A stretch of DNA of 64,000 bases, taken from the NCBI GenBank assembly GCA_023213315.1, contig JAKCPI010016411.1, forward strand, positions 1-64,000, written 5' to 3'. This DNA is from Euborellia annulipes (Eukaryota; Arthropoda; Insecta; Dermaptera; Anisolabididae). Of this stretch, positions 33,912-44,205 are shown piece by piece. Each line of letters begins with the position of its first letter. The first letter of the stretch is position 1. The notes below the pieces were generated by a model, which was given only the letters and a program-made list of their open reading frames with translations, made no database searches and was not told the origin of the DNA. A program made the translations under genes and the position numbers.

Positions 33912-34030
33912 AATATCAAAATCTGGTGTGACTGGTCGCACTGGTCGCCCTTCGGCAAGAGAAAGTTGCGTACTGTGCTTGTCACATCAGATTTTTTGTG
34001 TCGACATATTTTTTAAATTCCACTGATATA
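33912..34030 (+). repeat. HP650 hairpin fragment
   Basis: Shortened hairpin with a duplicated TGGTCGCAC, then TCGACATATTTTTT; truncated by SINE-A sequence. Confidence 0.65.
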
Positions 34031-34038
34031 TATATATA

Positions 34039-34193
34039 TTTTTAAACACTCACACTTTTTTCTCATTCACGCTCACAGTCACATAGTTTTTTTTGGCAAC
34101 TCAGGGCATATAAGACTGACGATATCCGTTGTTATTTATAATATCGATTGAGGGTCCAGGCACTTCTATTTAAGCCATTTGGTATCCAAATGG
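34039..34193 (-). repeat. SINE-A tail half
   Basis: Tail through the internal palindrome, ending at CCAAATGG; head absent. Confidence 0.75.
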
Positions 34194-34350
34194 CGATTTG
34201 CGTATGCAATGAATTTTTGATAAAACGCTTTTGACGTAACGTCTTACAAATCATGTGTCTATAGTGGCAGGTTAGTGAGGCATGCACGAAAAAGTTTAGC
34301 GGCTTGAATAACTCCTCTGTCTTAAGAGGTATAATTAAGGTGAATATACA

Positions 34351-34633
34351 ATTTTTTTTTTTTTTTTTTTTTTTTTTAAACATTCACACTTTTTTCTCAT
34401 TCACGCTCACACTCACACACACATTCACACAGTCTTTTCGGCAACTCAGGCCATATAAGACTTTTTACGATATCCGTTATTGATAAATATACATATATAG
34501 GGTCCAGGCATTCTTATTTAAGCCATCTGGTATCCAATTGGCTTAAATAAAATCATCGGACTGCCTGAGGTCGAACCCGCGACGTTTGGTATATGAGGTT
34601 AGCACGCTAACCTCTACGCCATGCCCCGAGGGC
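34351..34633 (-). repeat. SINE-A, complete, with 9-bp target duplication
   Basis: Full copy from poly(T) (23 bases) to CCCCGAGGGC. GAATATACA lies directly outside both ends (34342-34350 and 34634-34642), the target-site duplication expected of LINE-type retrotransposition. Confidence 0.9.
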
Positions 34634-34994
34634 GAATATACAGTTAGAAAGAAAGATTTTTCAGCTAAAGATTTCACCATTTCATTTTACCGCGCTAAGG
34701 TAAATTCTAATTTGAAAGTTTAAACCCCTGTAGATTCCGAACGGCTAATCAGATCAGACTAAATCTGATGTCAATTTGTGCAGGAAGAAAAACTCTAATA
34801 GAATGAATTAAAAAAATCCCGAGTAATTAACTCCAAAATCAATTATTTTTTTCAACAAACCTCATTTTTTAAACAAAAAGTCCCTTAAAGGATAAAAGTT
34901 TGGTCACACCTGTCATATATTGTTACAATGAAAATGTATGAACACTTTAATTATTGGGAACAAAGTACGAGTAAAAAAAAAAAAAAAAAAAAAA

Positions 34995-35045
34995 AAAACA
35001 ATACTTTCTCTCTTTATATTTCAATATAGGTAAGAGAAGGAAAAT
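34995..35045 (+). repeat. HP650 right-end fragment
   Basis: CAATACTTTCTCTCTTTATA ... GGTAAGAGAAGG after a 28-base A run. Confidence 0.6.
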
Positions 35046-35323
35046 ATTTTTTAAATTAAAGCAAAAGACTTGTCACGTTTAAAAAGCCACCGGCTGTGTA
35101 GAAGACACAGCCAACACCTAATTTTTAAATAACTTATATAAGTGGCTTAGTTGTAAAATAAGATGTGATGACAATGGTAATCTATTTTTGTTTACAGAGT
35201 TAAATTGTAAAAATTATATATTAACCCAAAATTTTATTATACAGTTATAGTATTAATGAGAGAGTAAAGAGAAAATAGGGCGGTGATGACTTACAACTTT
35301 TGTGTGCATTTTATAATTTTTAA

Positions 35324-35363
35324 TGTCCTGATGAAGGCTGGAATATCGGCCGAAACGTCGGCA
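35324..35363 (+). ncRNA. Hammerhead-ribozyme-like motif (best copy)
   Basis: CUGAUGA (35328-35334), a spacer A, stem GGCUG/CGGCC around loop GAAUAU, then GAAA (35352-35355) and CGUC (35356-35359). Flanking UGUC/GGCA can pair as a short stem I. This matches the hammerhead order of C3-A9 core, stem II, GAAA and GUC cleavage site, with two departures: one extra base between A9 and stem II, and stem III reduced to the self-complementary ACGU, so that cleavage would need dimerisation. Motifs like this are known from Penelope-like retroelements (Cervera and de la Pena). No Penelope reverse transcriptase was seen nearby. Confidence 0.55.
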
Positions 35364-35903
35364 GGCGTGTAAAATAAATCGAAACATGAATATATTTTTT
35401 CTTCATTGCTTTTGGCAGCCCCACTGCACAAAAAAAAAAAAAAATATTAAATTGTTATAACTTGATGTTGAAATTCGCGTGATGTTTGTGTTAAAGTAGT
35501 TAGGCGATAGATAATTGGCATATCGTGGGCTTAATTCAAATCAGGGTGGCAAAAAAAAAATAAAGAAGATACAGTATGTATTAATTTAATAAGGTTTATT
35601 ATTATTTCGAGATAAGGTGCGAGAGAGAGAGGAGAGAGAGAGCGGGGGAGAGGGAGGGAGAGAGAGGGGAGATGCTTTTCTTGCTCCAATCAAGGCTGTC
35701 TTGTTGTCTCATAAACAAATCGCTCAATAAATCTTTGCGTTAATGAATGGCTCCCAGGCGCTGCTGCTGCTCTTGCTCCAGGATTTTTGGTCCATTGGAC
35801 CCATTTATATTTTTAAAGAATACTAATTTAACCAAGAGGGTTAATATTTTCGTTTCGAATGTTTATGAATTATGACACATTTGAAATGGCAGATAATCCC
35901 CTC

Positions 35904-35908
<5 letters not shown>

Positions 35909-35942
<34 letters not shown>
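35909..35942. repeat. (CT)n microsatellite
   Basis: About 17 CT units; mirrored purine-rich GAGAGAG stretch at 35619-35670 gives a possible triplex/hairpin pair. Confidence 0.95.
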
Positions 35943-35943
<1 letters not shown>

Positions 35944-36172
35944 CTTTTAGGATAGGATTGAAGAGAAGCCAAAACGTTACTCCCTCCCCCTCTCTCTAAT
36001 TGATTGCCTTTCATTAAAATCACCATTAAAGAATTTATAATAAGAAAAATTAATTTGCATTAAAAAAAAAGTCTCGAAACTTTTCTTTAACTAAATAATA
36101 AAAATCTGATGTGACTGGTCGCACAGCACACATCTTTCTCCTGCCCTTCGGTAATCAAAAGCTGTGTACTGT

Positions 36173-36931
36173 CAGTGGCGTAGCGAGGGGGAGCAAGGGG
36201 GGTCATCATGCCCCGGGCCCTACTCACAAAGGGGCGCCAAATGGTCCGCAAGACAAAAAATTACTGGATAATTTTTTTTTTTTGATTATAATTGATTTCT
36301 GGAAAATATATTTTAAATTTAGTGCCAGTGTAATATAATAATTCTTTCTCTTCCTATGATATGTAATATATATTGAGAGAAAGTATTGGATTCATGTCAA
36401 AAAATTCGATGTCGAGATTTTGATGGATCTTCACGTTTGAGGTCCCTGAATCAAAAGTGGTTTCGGACATGGTCTGTCTGTCTGTGTGTCTGTGTGTGTG
36501 TGTGTGTGTGTGTGTCTGTGAACAAAATATCAAGAACGAAAAAAGTAGGAGGTTGAAATTTATATTAGGTTGCCCCATGGGACGTGACACGAAGTTTTGA
36601 ACAAAATCGACAAAAAGTACTAGACTTTACTGATTCACTTTTTCAGTTTTTTCGATTTTCTCAAAATTTGCTCCAACGATTTTTTAAAATTCAAAAATCA
36701 ATTATTTTTAGATTCTCTATAAAATGTATATTCTCATTTGTGATTGAAATCTTCTGAAGACCACTTTACTCTTGTACTCCATAGAAAAGATAGGAGAAAT
36801 GGTTGCCATGGTATCAAAATATAAATATTCCATACTTATAAATTTTACATCTTGAATTCAATTGCTACGTAGGAAACAAATTCGCCAAAAAGGTTGTATA
36901 TTTTACATATAATATTATATGGTTTTCGAAT

Positions 36932-36964
<33 letters not shown>

Positions 36965-37013
36965 CTAAAATGGTATTGTGCCCCGGGCGCGAGTTAAGCT
37001 CACTACGCCACTG
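36173..37013. mobile_element. hAT-type element inside an HP650 hairpin, 841 bp
   Basis: Ends CAGTGGCGTAGCGAGG / CTCACTACGCCACTG; TSD TGTACTGT at 36165-36172 and 37014-37021. Carries an HP650 copy and a 33-base G run (36932-36964). Same end sequence type as the 14.4-kb element. Confidence 0.9.
36346..36885 (-). repeat. Second HP650 copy carried inside the hAT element
   Basis: CTTTCTCTTCCTATG ... GGATTCATGTC ... GGTTGCCATGGTATCA ... TTTTACATCTTGAATTC, minus orientation, without hairpin. It lies within 36173-37013, so it was in the hAT or entered it before or after transposition. Confidence 0.75.
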
Positions 37014-37252
37014 TGTACTGTCCTTGTCACACCAAATTTTTTGTGTCAAGATATATTTAGTTTCCCATAGCACCTTAATTCCAAACTTGACCACTTCCAT
37101 TTCAAAAGTAAAAATTTGAAATACATCAGTAAAGTATATTTCAAACAATTTTCACGAAAAATTTTACTAATATACTTTTTAAAGTGCATCTAAAAATTAA
37201 TTTGATTTATGAATTTTAATCAAAATCGTACGAGCGAAATTGGAGAAAATTG

Positions 37253-37288
<36 letters not shown>

Positions 37289-37556
37289 AAAATAACATCA
37301 GTAAAGTACTAGTACTTTTTGGTCAATCTTAAATATAAAATTTCAATCCGATAGTTCCATTACTACTAATTATTGTATTGTTTAAAATCGTTACATACAG
37401 ACAAACACACACACACAAATACAGACAGATAGACCGATTTGCGGGAACTACTTTTTGGGACTCAGGGTACCACAAAACATGTATATCGATCAAAATCTCG
37501 ACATCGAATTTTTTGATATGGTCGCAAACCTTCTCTTTCTATATATAGTTCATATA

Positions 37557-37807
37557 TGGACCCCTGTTATGCATTAATGTGTCAAGCGCCAAAAAAATTA
37601 AAAATTGAGTTAAGCACGGAATATTGTTTCAAATGCTATAATTAATAGTATTTTTTATGAAATATGTCCTAAAAAAATTTATATTTAATGTTACTTGCAA
37701 AATTGACAAAAAAAATTATATATAATCCAATCAAAACAAAACTTTAATGTTAATTTTCTCAAAACTCGGTAGCTGGCGCTTGACACACTAATGCGTAACA
37801 GGGTCCA
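37557..37807. mobile_element. MITE-T, 251 bp, in HP650
   Basis: Complete ends in a TATA target within the HP650 right end. TIR about 33 bp plus AAACTCGGTAGCTGGCGC on one side. Confidence 0.88.
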
Positions 37808-37899
37808 TATAGGGCAAGAGAAAGTAAAATCAACTTATATAAAAAAAATTTTCTAACAAAAATTGTTCAGTATTCAAGAACGATTTTGAATAAACCTTT

Positions 37900-38395
37900 A
37901 CTTTCTCTTACCTATGTATATATGTAATATATATATAGAGAGAAAGTATTGCGATCATGTCAAAAATTCGATGTCGAGATTTTATGGATCTTCCGTTTTG
38001 AGGTCCCCTGAGTCCAAAAAGTGGGTCCCGCAAATTGGTCTGTGTGTCTGTGTGTGTGGAACCATTTTTTTAGCATGAAGGAGTTGAGCTAGCGGATTGA
38101 AATTTTATATTTAACTTAGGTACCTTTGAAGAATCTCAAAATAAGCTTTTGAACAAAATCGGCCAAAAAGTACTAGTACTTTACTGATGTACTTTTTCAG
38201 TTTTTTTCGATTTTCTCAAAATTCCCTCCAAGGATTTTTTTTAAAATTCATAAATGAACTATTTTTTAGATGCTCTTTAAAATGTATATTCTCATTTTGC
38301 CGTTGAAATCTTCTGAAGACCACTTTACTCTTGTTCTTCATAGGAAAGATAGAAATGGTTGCCATGGTAACGGAATTTAAATCTTTTTCTTTTTA
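37900..38395 (-). repeat. HP650 copy lacking the hairpin
   Basis: TTTACTTTCTCTTACCTATG through GGTTGCCATGGTAACGG; the hairpin end is missing. It begins 73 bp after the right end of the preceding HP650 copy. Confidence 0.75.
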
Positions 38396-38759
38396 TTAGA
38401 TTAAAAATCAATTATTATTTAAATTCCCATTTATTTTTAATTTATTTGTGTCTTTAATTGTTTCAAAGAAAACATATATGTCTCTCTCACTTGCAAACAT
38501 TATCTCTCTCTCTACTCTTTTTAAATTCCCTTTCCACCTTATCTTCGCATAGGCCAATGTTAATTTCCTATAGGGATTTGTATGTTAATTTCGATTCAAA
38601 AGGGGGTCCCCTTTAGAACTTTTTAGGCATTTAAAATTTTATTTTCCAATTCTTATGAAATTTTGTATTTATTTACGATTCTATATTGTGTATAAAATGT
38701 CCAAATATGAGATTAAAATTTTGAAAAATAACCATAGTTTATTTGAAGCAGTCAACATT

Positions 38760-38913
38760 TAAAATGCAAGTTTGAAACTAAGGTGCTATCGGAAACTAAA
38801 TATATCTCGACACAAAAAATCTGGTGTGACCAGCAGGTGCACAACTTTCTCTTACCGAAGGGTAAGAGAAAGTTGTGTGCTGTGCGCCAGTCACACCAGA
38901 TTTTTTTTACATA
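38760..38913 (-). repeat. HP650 hairpin end fragment
   Basis: CTATCGGAAACTAAATATAT then hairpin 38812-38913. Near the loop this copy carries CTCTTACC and GGTAAGAG in inverted order, so its stem is extended toward the loop. Confidence 0.7.
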
Positions 38914-39360
38914 AAAAATCAAGATCAATAATATATTAACGTAGGGCCTACGTCGCAGGCGAACCAAATATTTTTGACTGACAGGCGAATTCTATTTTAT
39001 TTGTGAGAGTCGCGTAGACAAGACCTCGTTTGGCTAGTTTTTAGAAATTAAGTTTCAAGTTTTTTTTTTTTCTTCATCTTATTTTTCGTATGTCATTTTT
39101 TTTTCTCTCTAGTCTTAATTCATTTTAATCCGAAATGATTATTTTTGAAGAATGATGAGCCGGGAATTGGGAATTAATTTGATCTGATTGACATTAAAAA
39201 CTTATGACAGATGCCTCGGTTATTAATCTCTCTCTCTCTGTCTCAGTCAAAAATGAAAATCAGATCAAATGTCGTTCTTGTCTTCTTTTCTCTCTCTCTC
39301 TAAATACAATTTTGAATAAAAGAATATAAGTCGGATTTTGTTTTTAATTAATTTATTTAT

Positions 39361-39477
39361 GCCCTCGGGGTTGGTGTAGTTGGTAGTGCGCCTACCTTGT
39401 ATACCAAGGGTCGCGGGTTCTGATCCCAAGCAGTCTGATGATTTTATTTAAGCTATTTGGATACCAAATGGCTTAAA
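39361..39477 (+). repeat. SINE-A head joined to MITE and hAT ends
   Basis: Head, A box (TTGGTGTAGTTGG), B box and palindrome are intact to GGCTTAAA. The tail is then replaced by a TGGACCCTG MITE terminus and a CGCTACGCCACTG hAT terminus. Confidence 0.85.
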
Positions 39478-39530
39478 TGGACCCTGTTACGCATTCGTGT
39501 GTCAAGCGCCCTCCCTCGCTACGCCACTGT
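39478..39530. mobile_element. MITE-T end fused to a hAT end
   Basis: TGGACCCTGTTACGCATTCG ... GTCAAGCGCC continues directly into CTCCCTCGCTACGCCACTG. Confidence 0.75.
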
Positions 39531-39723
39531 ATGGTTATATTTAATACTAGTAGCATAGAAACTTTTTATCAAAATTACATTAATCAATTTTAAATAGTAT
39601 TAATATTTTAAAATTAAATACAAAGTGATAACAAAATTTTCTCATCAATTAATTCCTGAATAATTACCGGAAACCGTCAATCAAAGTTATAATAATGAAA
39701 TCGACTTAATATTATTTATTTCG

Positions 39724-39766
39724 TTGTCTTTTCGAAATCGCACTGATCCTCATCTTCATTATCAGG
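39724..39766 (-). ncRNA. Degenerate hammerhead-like motif
   Basis: Minus strand: AUGAAGA, spacer U, stem GAGGAUC/GAUUUC with one bulge around AGUGC, then GAAA and AGAC. Core position 3 and the cleavage side are changed; the stem persists. Confidence 0.25.
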
Positions 39767-39889
39767 AATAATATCAAATTAAGTACTTCGAAACAACGTG
39801 TTAGGCACATAAATCATTTTTGCAAAACGAAAATTCTGCATTGAAATATTGTAAAAATAATTTTAAGCTTTTACATTAAATATAAATTT

Positions 39890-40065
39890 TTTTGGTTCGC
39901 TTTGATTTTTGATTTTTTCTTTTAAATTTTTGTAAACTCTAATAATTTTTCCTCCTATGATTTCTCATCGCCCACCCCCCTTGGGGGCGATCGCCCCCAG
40001 GTTGGGAACCACTGCCTTAGACTATTCCGCGCCTTCCTAGGGAGGCGCGCCTCACAGTTTAGAAA
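39890..40065. mobile_element. Right ends of hAT-type elements
   Basis: CCAGGTTGGGAACCACTG (39998-40015) and, shortly after, CAGTTTAGAAAACACTG (40056-40072 region) are typical hAT termini. Matching left ends were not found. Confidence 0.5.
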
Positions 40066-40173
40066 ACACTGCTATATATAATGTCACACTCAGAACGAGA
40101 GCCTTTGACTGACAATTATTTATTTCCAACGTTTCAATGTTATACATATTTAGAAAAACTAAGAAATTTTGTA

Positions 40174-40415
40174 TGTTTTTTTTAAAACACCCACACTTTT
40201 TTCCCATTCACACACTCGTACACAGTCTTTTCGGCAACTTAGGCCATTTAAGACTTGACGATAAGTATAATATATCTATTGGGGGTCCAGGCATTCTTAT
40301 TGAAGTCATTTGGTATCCAAATGGCTTAAATAAAATCATCGGACTGCCTGGGGTCCGAACCCCCAACCCTTAGTATACAAGGCAGGCGTGCTACGAACTA
40401 CACCAAGCCCGAGGG
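40174..40415 (-). repeat. SINE-A, near full length
   Basis: Tail, palindrome, B box and A box in order. Minor changes (ACCCCCAACCC for the tRNA-like loop). Confidence 0.85.
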
Positions 40416-42000
40416 TAAATTTTGTACTTGAAATGTCGATGCTTTTGAAACAAATGAAACCCGTGAGGCATTCCTTGTGGTGATGAGATGTAAATTTGAG
40501 TCATTCATTTTTTGTTCTCCTTTGTGGTGATTAATTTTAAACTGTCACCTTTCACACCTACATACCCTTTGATGATGATAATAATAAAAGCAAAACCAGG
40601 CCATTATTATCTCCATTTCTTGAAATCCAATCTTAAAATGATTAAAGCCTGATTCCTTGTTTGAGATCATTAGAATGTCAAAGAATCCACTGAATAATTC
40701 ATTAGGAGAGGAATCTAGGTGGAAGGATGAAACGAAAGAACGCGCGATGTGTGTGTAGAGAGGGGGGGGGGAGGGGGAGAAAAGGGTAGGGGAAATAGTA
40801 GACAGGCACTTGTAGATCGAATTTATTCACCCCCTCGATGGATAGCAATACTCAACTCACCCACCCTCAGAGCCAATTACAAATGTCCGATCGTATAAAT
40901 GTCAATTATACATGTGTACGTACTACCATATACAAATTGAACACGTTTTATGGTTGCTATTAGTCACAAACAACATTGTGACCCTATGTATATATAGGCA
41001 ACTAAATAAACACTTGGAACGACCCTTTTATTTTAATAGCTCGTGAGTGTGTGTGTGCGTGTTATAAAATTCCTATGACCAATAGTATTAAAAGAAAAAA
41101 AGTTTCATTTCTAAATTTTCTATAAAATGAATTTGATGATCTTCAGAGTGAGAGATGTTACAAATTACGTTTTTATGGCCATCTAACAGCCATTTCTATT
41201 ATGAGGTGCGCTGGCTGCTTGCTGGTTCATTTCTCACCAAATCATATCTTCTGCAAAGGTGGGGGGGGGGCCCCAAAAAAAAAAAAAACTCTGCACCAAC
41301 AATTCCTACATTTCTTTTATTTTAGTCACATACTAGCAGTGGTAAAATTATTTATCATTCTCTATCAAAATAATATTTTTATTCAAATAATATATACCTT
41401 CTTTTTAGAATTTCTTGAGTTGAATGGCTGTAGATATACAAATTGGATAAAAGAAACGGGAGCCTTCCCGAGAACAGCAGCCAGGCTAAATAAAAAACTT
41501 TCTATTTCTTTGCCGACGTTTCGGGTGCCAGTCGCACTCATCCTCAGGGCAAGCAAAATTGTCAAGGGCCCTGCCCTGAGGATGAGTGCGACTGGCACCC
41601 GAAACGTCGGCAAAGAAATATTTTTTCTAAAATTTTCCGGGGGAGGGCCCCGGAAGCACCCCCCCCCCACCTTTGGTAAGTCATGTATTTAGAGTTCCTA
41701 CACTGAAAATTTTGCCACTTCACCACTGGACATTATTATTTTTTTGATGTCATGACATTTATTTATAGAATTTTTTGAATTTTTTAAATAAACATGAAAC
41801 ATCAATTGGTTGTCATTTTAATATATTTTTTTAAATTTTTATATATTGGTCAAAGTTTCTTTGTAAGATGTTTTGATACAAGTAAGTTTTTGTGGAGGGG
41901 GGGGCTTTATTTTTTATATTATATATTTGTATAATGTATTTAATTGTTTTAGTTGCTGTGATGATAATGTAATTCGAAATTGAATAAATTCAATCAGCGC
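40416..42000. other. Unique DNA and repeat debris
   Basis: 40416-41200 is non-repetitive with G runs (40760-40790). 41201-41700 holds the inverted ribozyme-like repeat and G/C runs. No gene supported. Confidence 0.5.
41503..41620. ncRNA. Head-to-head pair of hammerhead-like motifs in a perfect 48-bp inverted repeat
   Basis: Arms 41503-41550 and 41573-41620 are exact reverse complements with a 22-bp spacer. Each arm holds CUGAGGA, spacer U, stem GAGUGC/GCACCC (one A-C mismatch) around GACUG, then GAAA and CGUC. The two longest open frames of this area (plus 41201-41692, minus 41383-41670) both run through the repeat and share a peptide (LPTFRVPVALILRA), which shows those frames are repeat artefacts. 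An exact repeat implies recent duplication or gene conversion. Confidence 0.5.
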
Positions 42001-42269
42001 CAAGGGCGGATACAAGGGGAGGGGGGGTGAAGGGGGTAATTACCCTCCCCCCGAGATTTAAAAAAAATACTTTTTTTTTAAAAAAAAATTTATTTTTAAT
42101 GTAAAATTTGAAAAAATTAATACTTAAAAATTTGATTTGTTTTATTATATTGGCAAATAAGTACAGAATTCGCCTTTAAATTACCGAAATTAAGAAAAAA
42201 TAGTGTACTGTGCGACCAGTCACACCAGATTACCCCCCCCCCCGAGAATCATCCCTGGATCCGCCCTTG
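42001..42269. mobile_element. hAT MITE (CAAGGGCGG family), 269 bp
   Basis: Same ends in the opposite orientation; TSD ATCAGCGC at 41993-42000 and 42270-42277. Carries CGACCAGTCACACCAGATTA, the HP650 hairpin module on the other strand. Confidence 0.9.
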
Positions 42270-42369
42270 ATCAGCGCTTAATTTGTATTTTTGTTCATTG
42301 AACATATTATAAAGATAAAAACCAACTTGTCTATCTTGTCAGAATTTTCCTCTATAATTTTCTCTAAAG

Positions 42370-42440
42370 AAAAACTTTAATGTTAATTTTCTCAAATCTC
42401 GGTACCTGGCGCTTGAAACACTAATGCGTAACAGGGTCCA
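42370..42440. mobile_element. MITE-T end fragment
   Basis: AAACTTTAATGTTAATTTTC ... GGCGCTTGAAACAC ... ACAGGGTCCA; one end only. Confidence 0.75.
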
Positions 42441-43689
42441 TATAAACTGGACAAAATTAAACAATTAATTAAAAAAGTTTGCCCCCTTAGAAAAAAAAAT
42501 TTGTCCCCCCTCCCCAAGGAAAAGTTCAAATGACTCCACTGTTATTTAAAGCTTTATAGATTAAAATTACATCTACGTTTTTAAGTAAAATGCGTAATTT
42601 ATAAAAAAAAAGAGAGAAAATGAAATAATAAAACATTTGAAATAAAAAAAAAAAATGAACAAATAAACAAGAATATTAAAAAAAATAAAAAAAATAATGT
42701 TGAAAGAAGTAGATGAAAAAGAAAGGGGGAGGAGAGAATATCTCCATCTCCATCAGCTTATTTTTGGTATGTTGTATAAAGAGAGAGAGAGAGGCACGTG
42801 TCATCACGTGGATGTGGCATCATCCCCCCCCCCCCACCCTTCACCCTTGTTCTGAGCGTGTGTGAGAGACAGTCAGTCATGAAGAATATAAGAAGAGAGA
42901 GAGAGAGAGAGAGAGGGCAGGCAATCAGGGATTAAAGTCCCCACGTGGGATAATCACAGCCTCCATTATCAGCTGATCAACGGATCAAAGGTCCATCGGG
43001 GTTTCCGATCTTCTACTTACGCACAATGCCATTTCCCATTTGCCTTTTCTCTTTTATTCTTTCTCTCACAATATTCGTCATCAAATACATAAATACAAAC
43101 ATAAATAATAGTTTTTATATAATCTGGGATTGCAAACCATTAGAAGGATTATCGTTAGATACAAAACAAAATGTTCTTATTGTTTGGCTATTTCAAATGA
43201 TGACGTAATGATCAAGGGCCTCCTAATTAAAGTCCTTTTGACTTCAGACTGTTTAAAATTACGCTTTGTTTTTTTTTTTAAACACAAAAAAATCAATTTA
43301 TATCTATTAAAAACCCAACATTAATAACTTTCGAATAAATATATTCACATATTTGATAGAATTCAGATCCAAAATTATTAATAATTTGATAAATTAAATT
43401 TAATGTAATTTTAAACAGCCTGAAGTTTGAGGCTCGATATCTCTGAAACGACTTGACTTACGCAAAATGTTAATCAGACCATTTTTGTAGAGCATTAAAT
43501 TTACTATAAAGACAAATTATATCTTACTTATAAAGTAGCTCGTTATCACGTTACAAAATTCCAAAGTTTAAAAAAAAAAAAATTTTGCCATGTTATTTAA
43601 ATGGAAAACAGAAAATTACAAAACGCCACCTCTAAATATTAACATTAAGAGCTCATTTATTTTTTGAAATTCCTATCGGGATCCCTGTT
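42441..43689. other. Mostly unique DNA
   Basis: A-rich to 42710, then GA/C-rich bases with CACGTG words (42795-42960) and the possible MGNGIV start. 43040-43690 AT-rich. Confidence 0.45.
43021..43039 (-). CDS. Possible initiator mini-exon MGNGIV with strong donor
   Basis: On the minus strand GGCAAATGG gives a good start context, and after 19 coding bases (MGNGIV plus one base) there is a consensus donor gtaagt at 43020-43015. An N-terminal MG would fit N-myristoylation. The segment is very short, so the claim rests on the start context and the donor only. It could belong to the same minus-strand transcript direction as the candidate exon at 45.0 kb, but an ATG exon downstream of an internal exon would then need a separate promoter. 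Confidence 0.15.
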
Positions 43690-44105
43690 TATTTGCCCGA
43701 GGTGCTTTCGTGTACGAAGCACACACCTCAAACCCAACCGGCCTCTGGCCGTAGCCATCTACCGGCATCCCGTGAAGTTACATCATTTCCTATCTCTAAC
43801 TCCTCCTCCTGCTTGCATCTCTAGCTAGTGAACTAATCCTTATTTCTGGTTCCAACCGGCTCCTTATATCCAACCTCTTCTATGCTATGGAAGATGTCCT
43901 AGTTGAGGAGGGACTCTCTCAGCACTGGCGTGTAGCCTACTCCTTTCGAAGAATGCATCACTGAGAGGGAATCTTCTTTACGTCCCTTCCACAGGACGGG
44001 ATGTCACAGCAACTCCCTCTCCTCGTAGAGTTGCCTGAGGGCTATTGTGGTGAGATCCTATATTCCAATCCAGGGCTTGCTTGAGGATTTGTTTACATTA
44101 AATAA
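43690..44105 (-). repeat. Second copy of the 8.6-kb extension
   Basis: CGAGGTGCTTTCGTGTACG, CATCCCGTGAAGTTACATCA, CCGTCCTGTGGAAGGGACG, ATTCCAATCCAGGGCTTGC. The frame shared with 8.6 kb is broken by stops. Confidence 0.65.
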
Positions 44106-44117
44106 ATATTTTTATTT

Positions 44118-44205
44118 AATGAAAAATCCCGCACGCCAAGGATTTGAACAGGGATCTTCTTTGCAGAAGCTGCACCCTAGCTCACTACACCAGCGAGCCC
44201 TCTAA
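44118..44205 (-). repeat. tRNA-like SINE head
   Basis: Minus strand GAGGGCTCGCTGGTGTAGTG with GCAGCTTCTGCAAAG and a B-box-like CCCTGTTCAAATCC. It abuts a repeat of the 8.6-kb type, suggesting a composite. Confidence 0.5.

Larger units (their letters stand above)
35046..36100. other. Unique DNA with purine/pyrimidine runs
   Basis: AT-rich to 35320, ribozyme-like motif, then GA-rich (35619-35675), CTGCTGCTGCTC (35759-35771), CT run. No gene supported. Confidence 0.5.
36101..37827 (+). repeat. HP650 copy split by a hAT element and a MITE
   Basis: The hairpin starts at 36103, is broken inside its second arm by a hAT insertion (36173-37013) and resumes at 37022 (CCTTGTCACACCAAATTTTT). The body continues to 37550, is broken by a MITE (37557-37807) and ends GGCAAGAGAAAGTAAAA. 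Order of events: HP650 first, both insertions later. Confidence 0.8.
38914..39723. other. AT-rich, no gene seen
   Basis: Besides the SINE/MITE/hAT chimera at 39361-39530, only AT-rich DNA with TCTCTC patches. Confidence 0.55.

Noticed and set aside
35745..35800. Possible glutamine-rich exon on the minus strand (LEQEQQQRL)
   Set aside because: No acceptor upstream; derives from a CTG triplet run.
36464..36520. GT-rich stretch as an independent microsatellite locus
   Set aside because: It is the variable GT/GACA part of HP650, present in most copies.
40130..40145. GAAACGTTGG words at 40.1, 48.87 and 52.3 kb as further ribozyme-like motifs
   Set aside because: No CUGANGA core or stem upstream; only the GAAACGUU part is present.
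41201..41692. Longest open frame (163 codons, plus strand)
   Set aside because: It runs through the inverted ribozyme-like repeat and G/C/A runs; the minus-strand frame gives the same peptide from the mirror arm.
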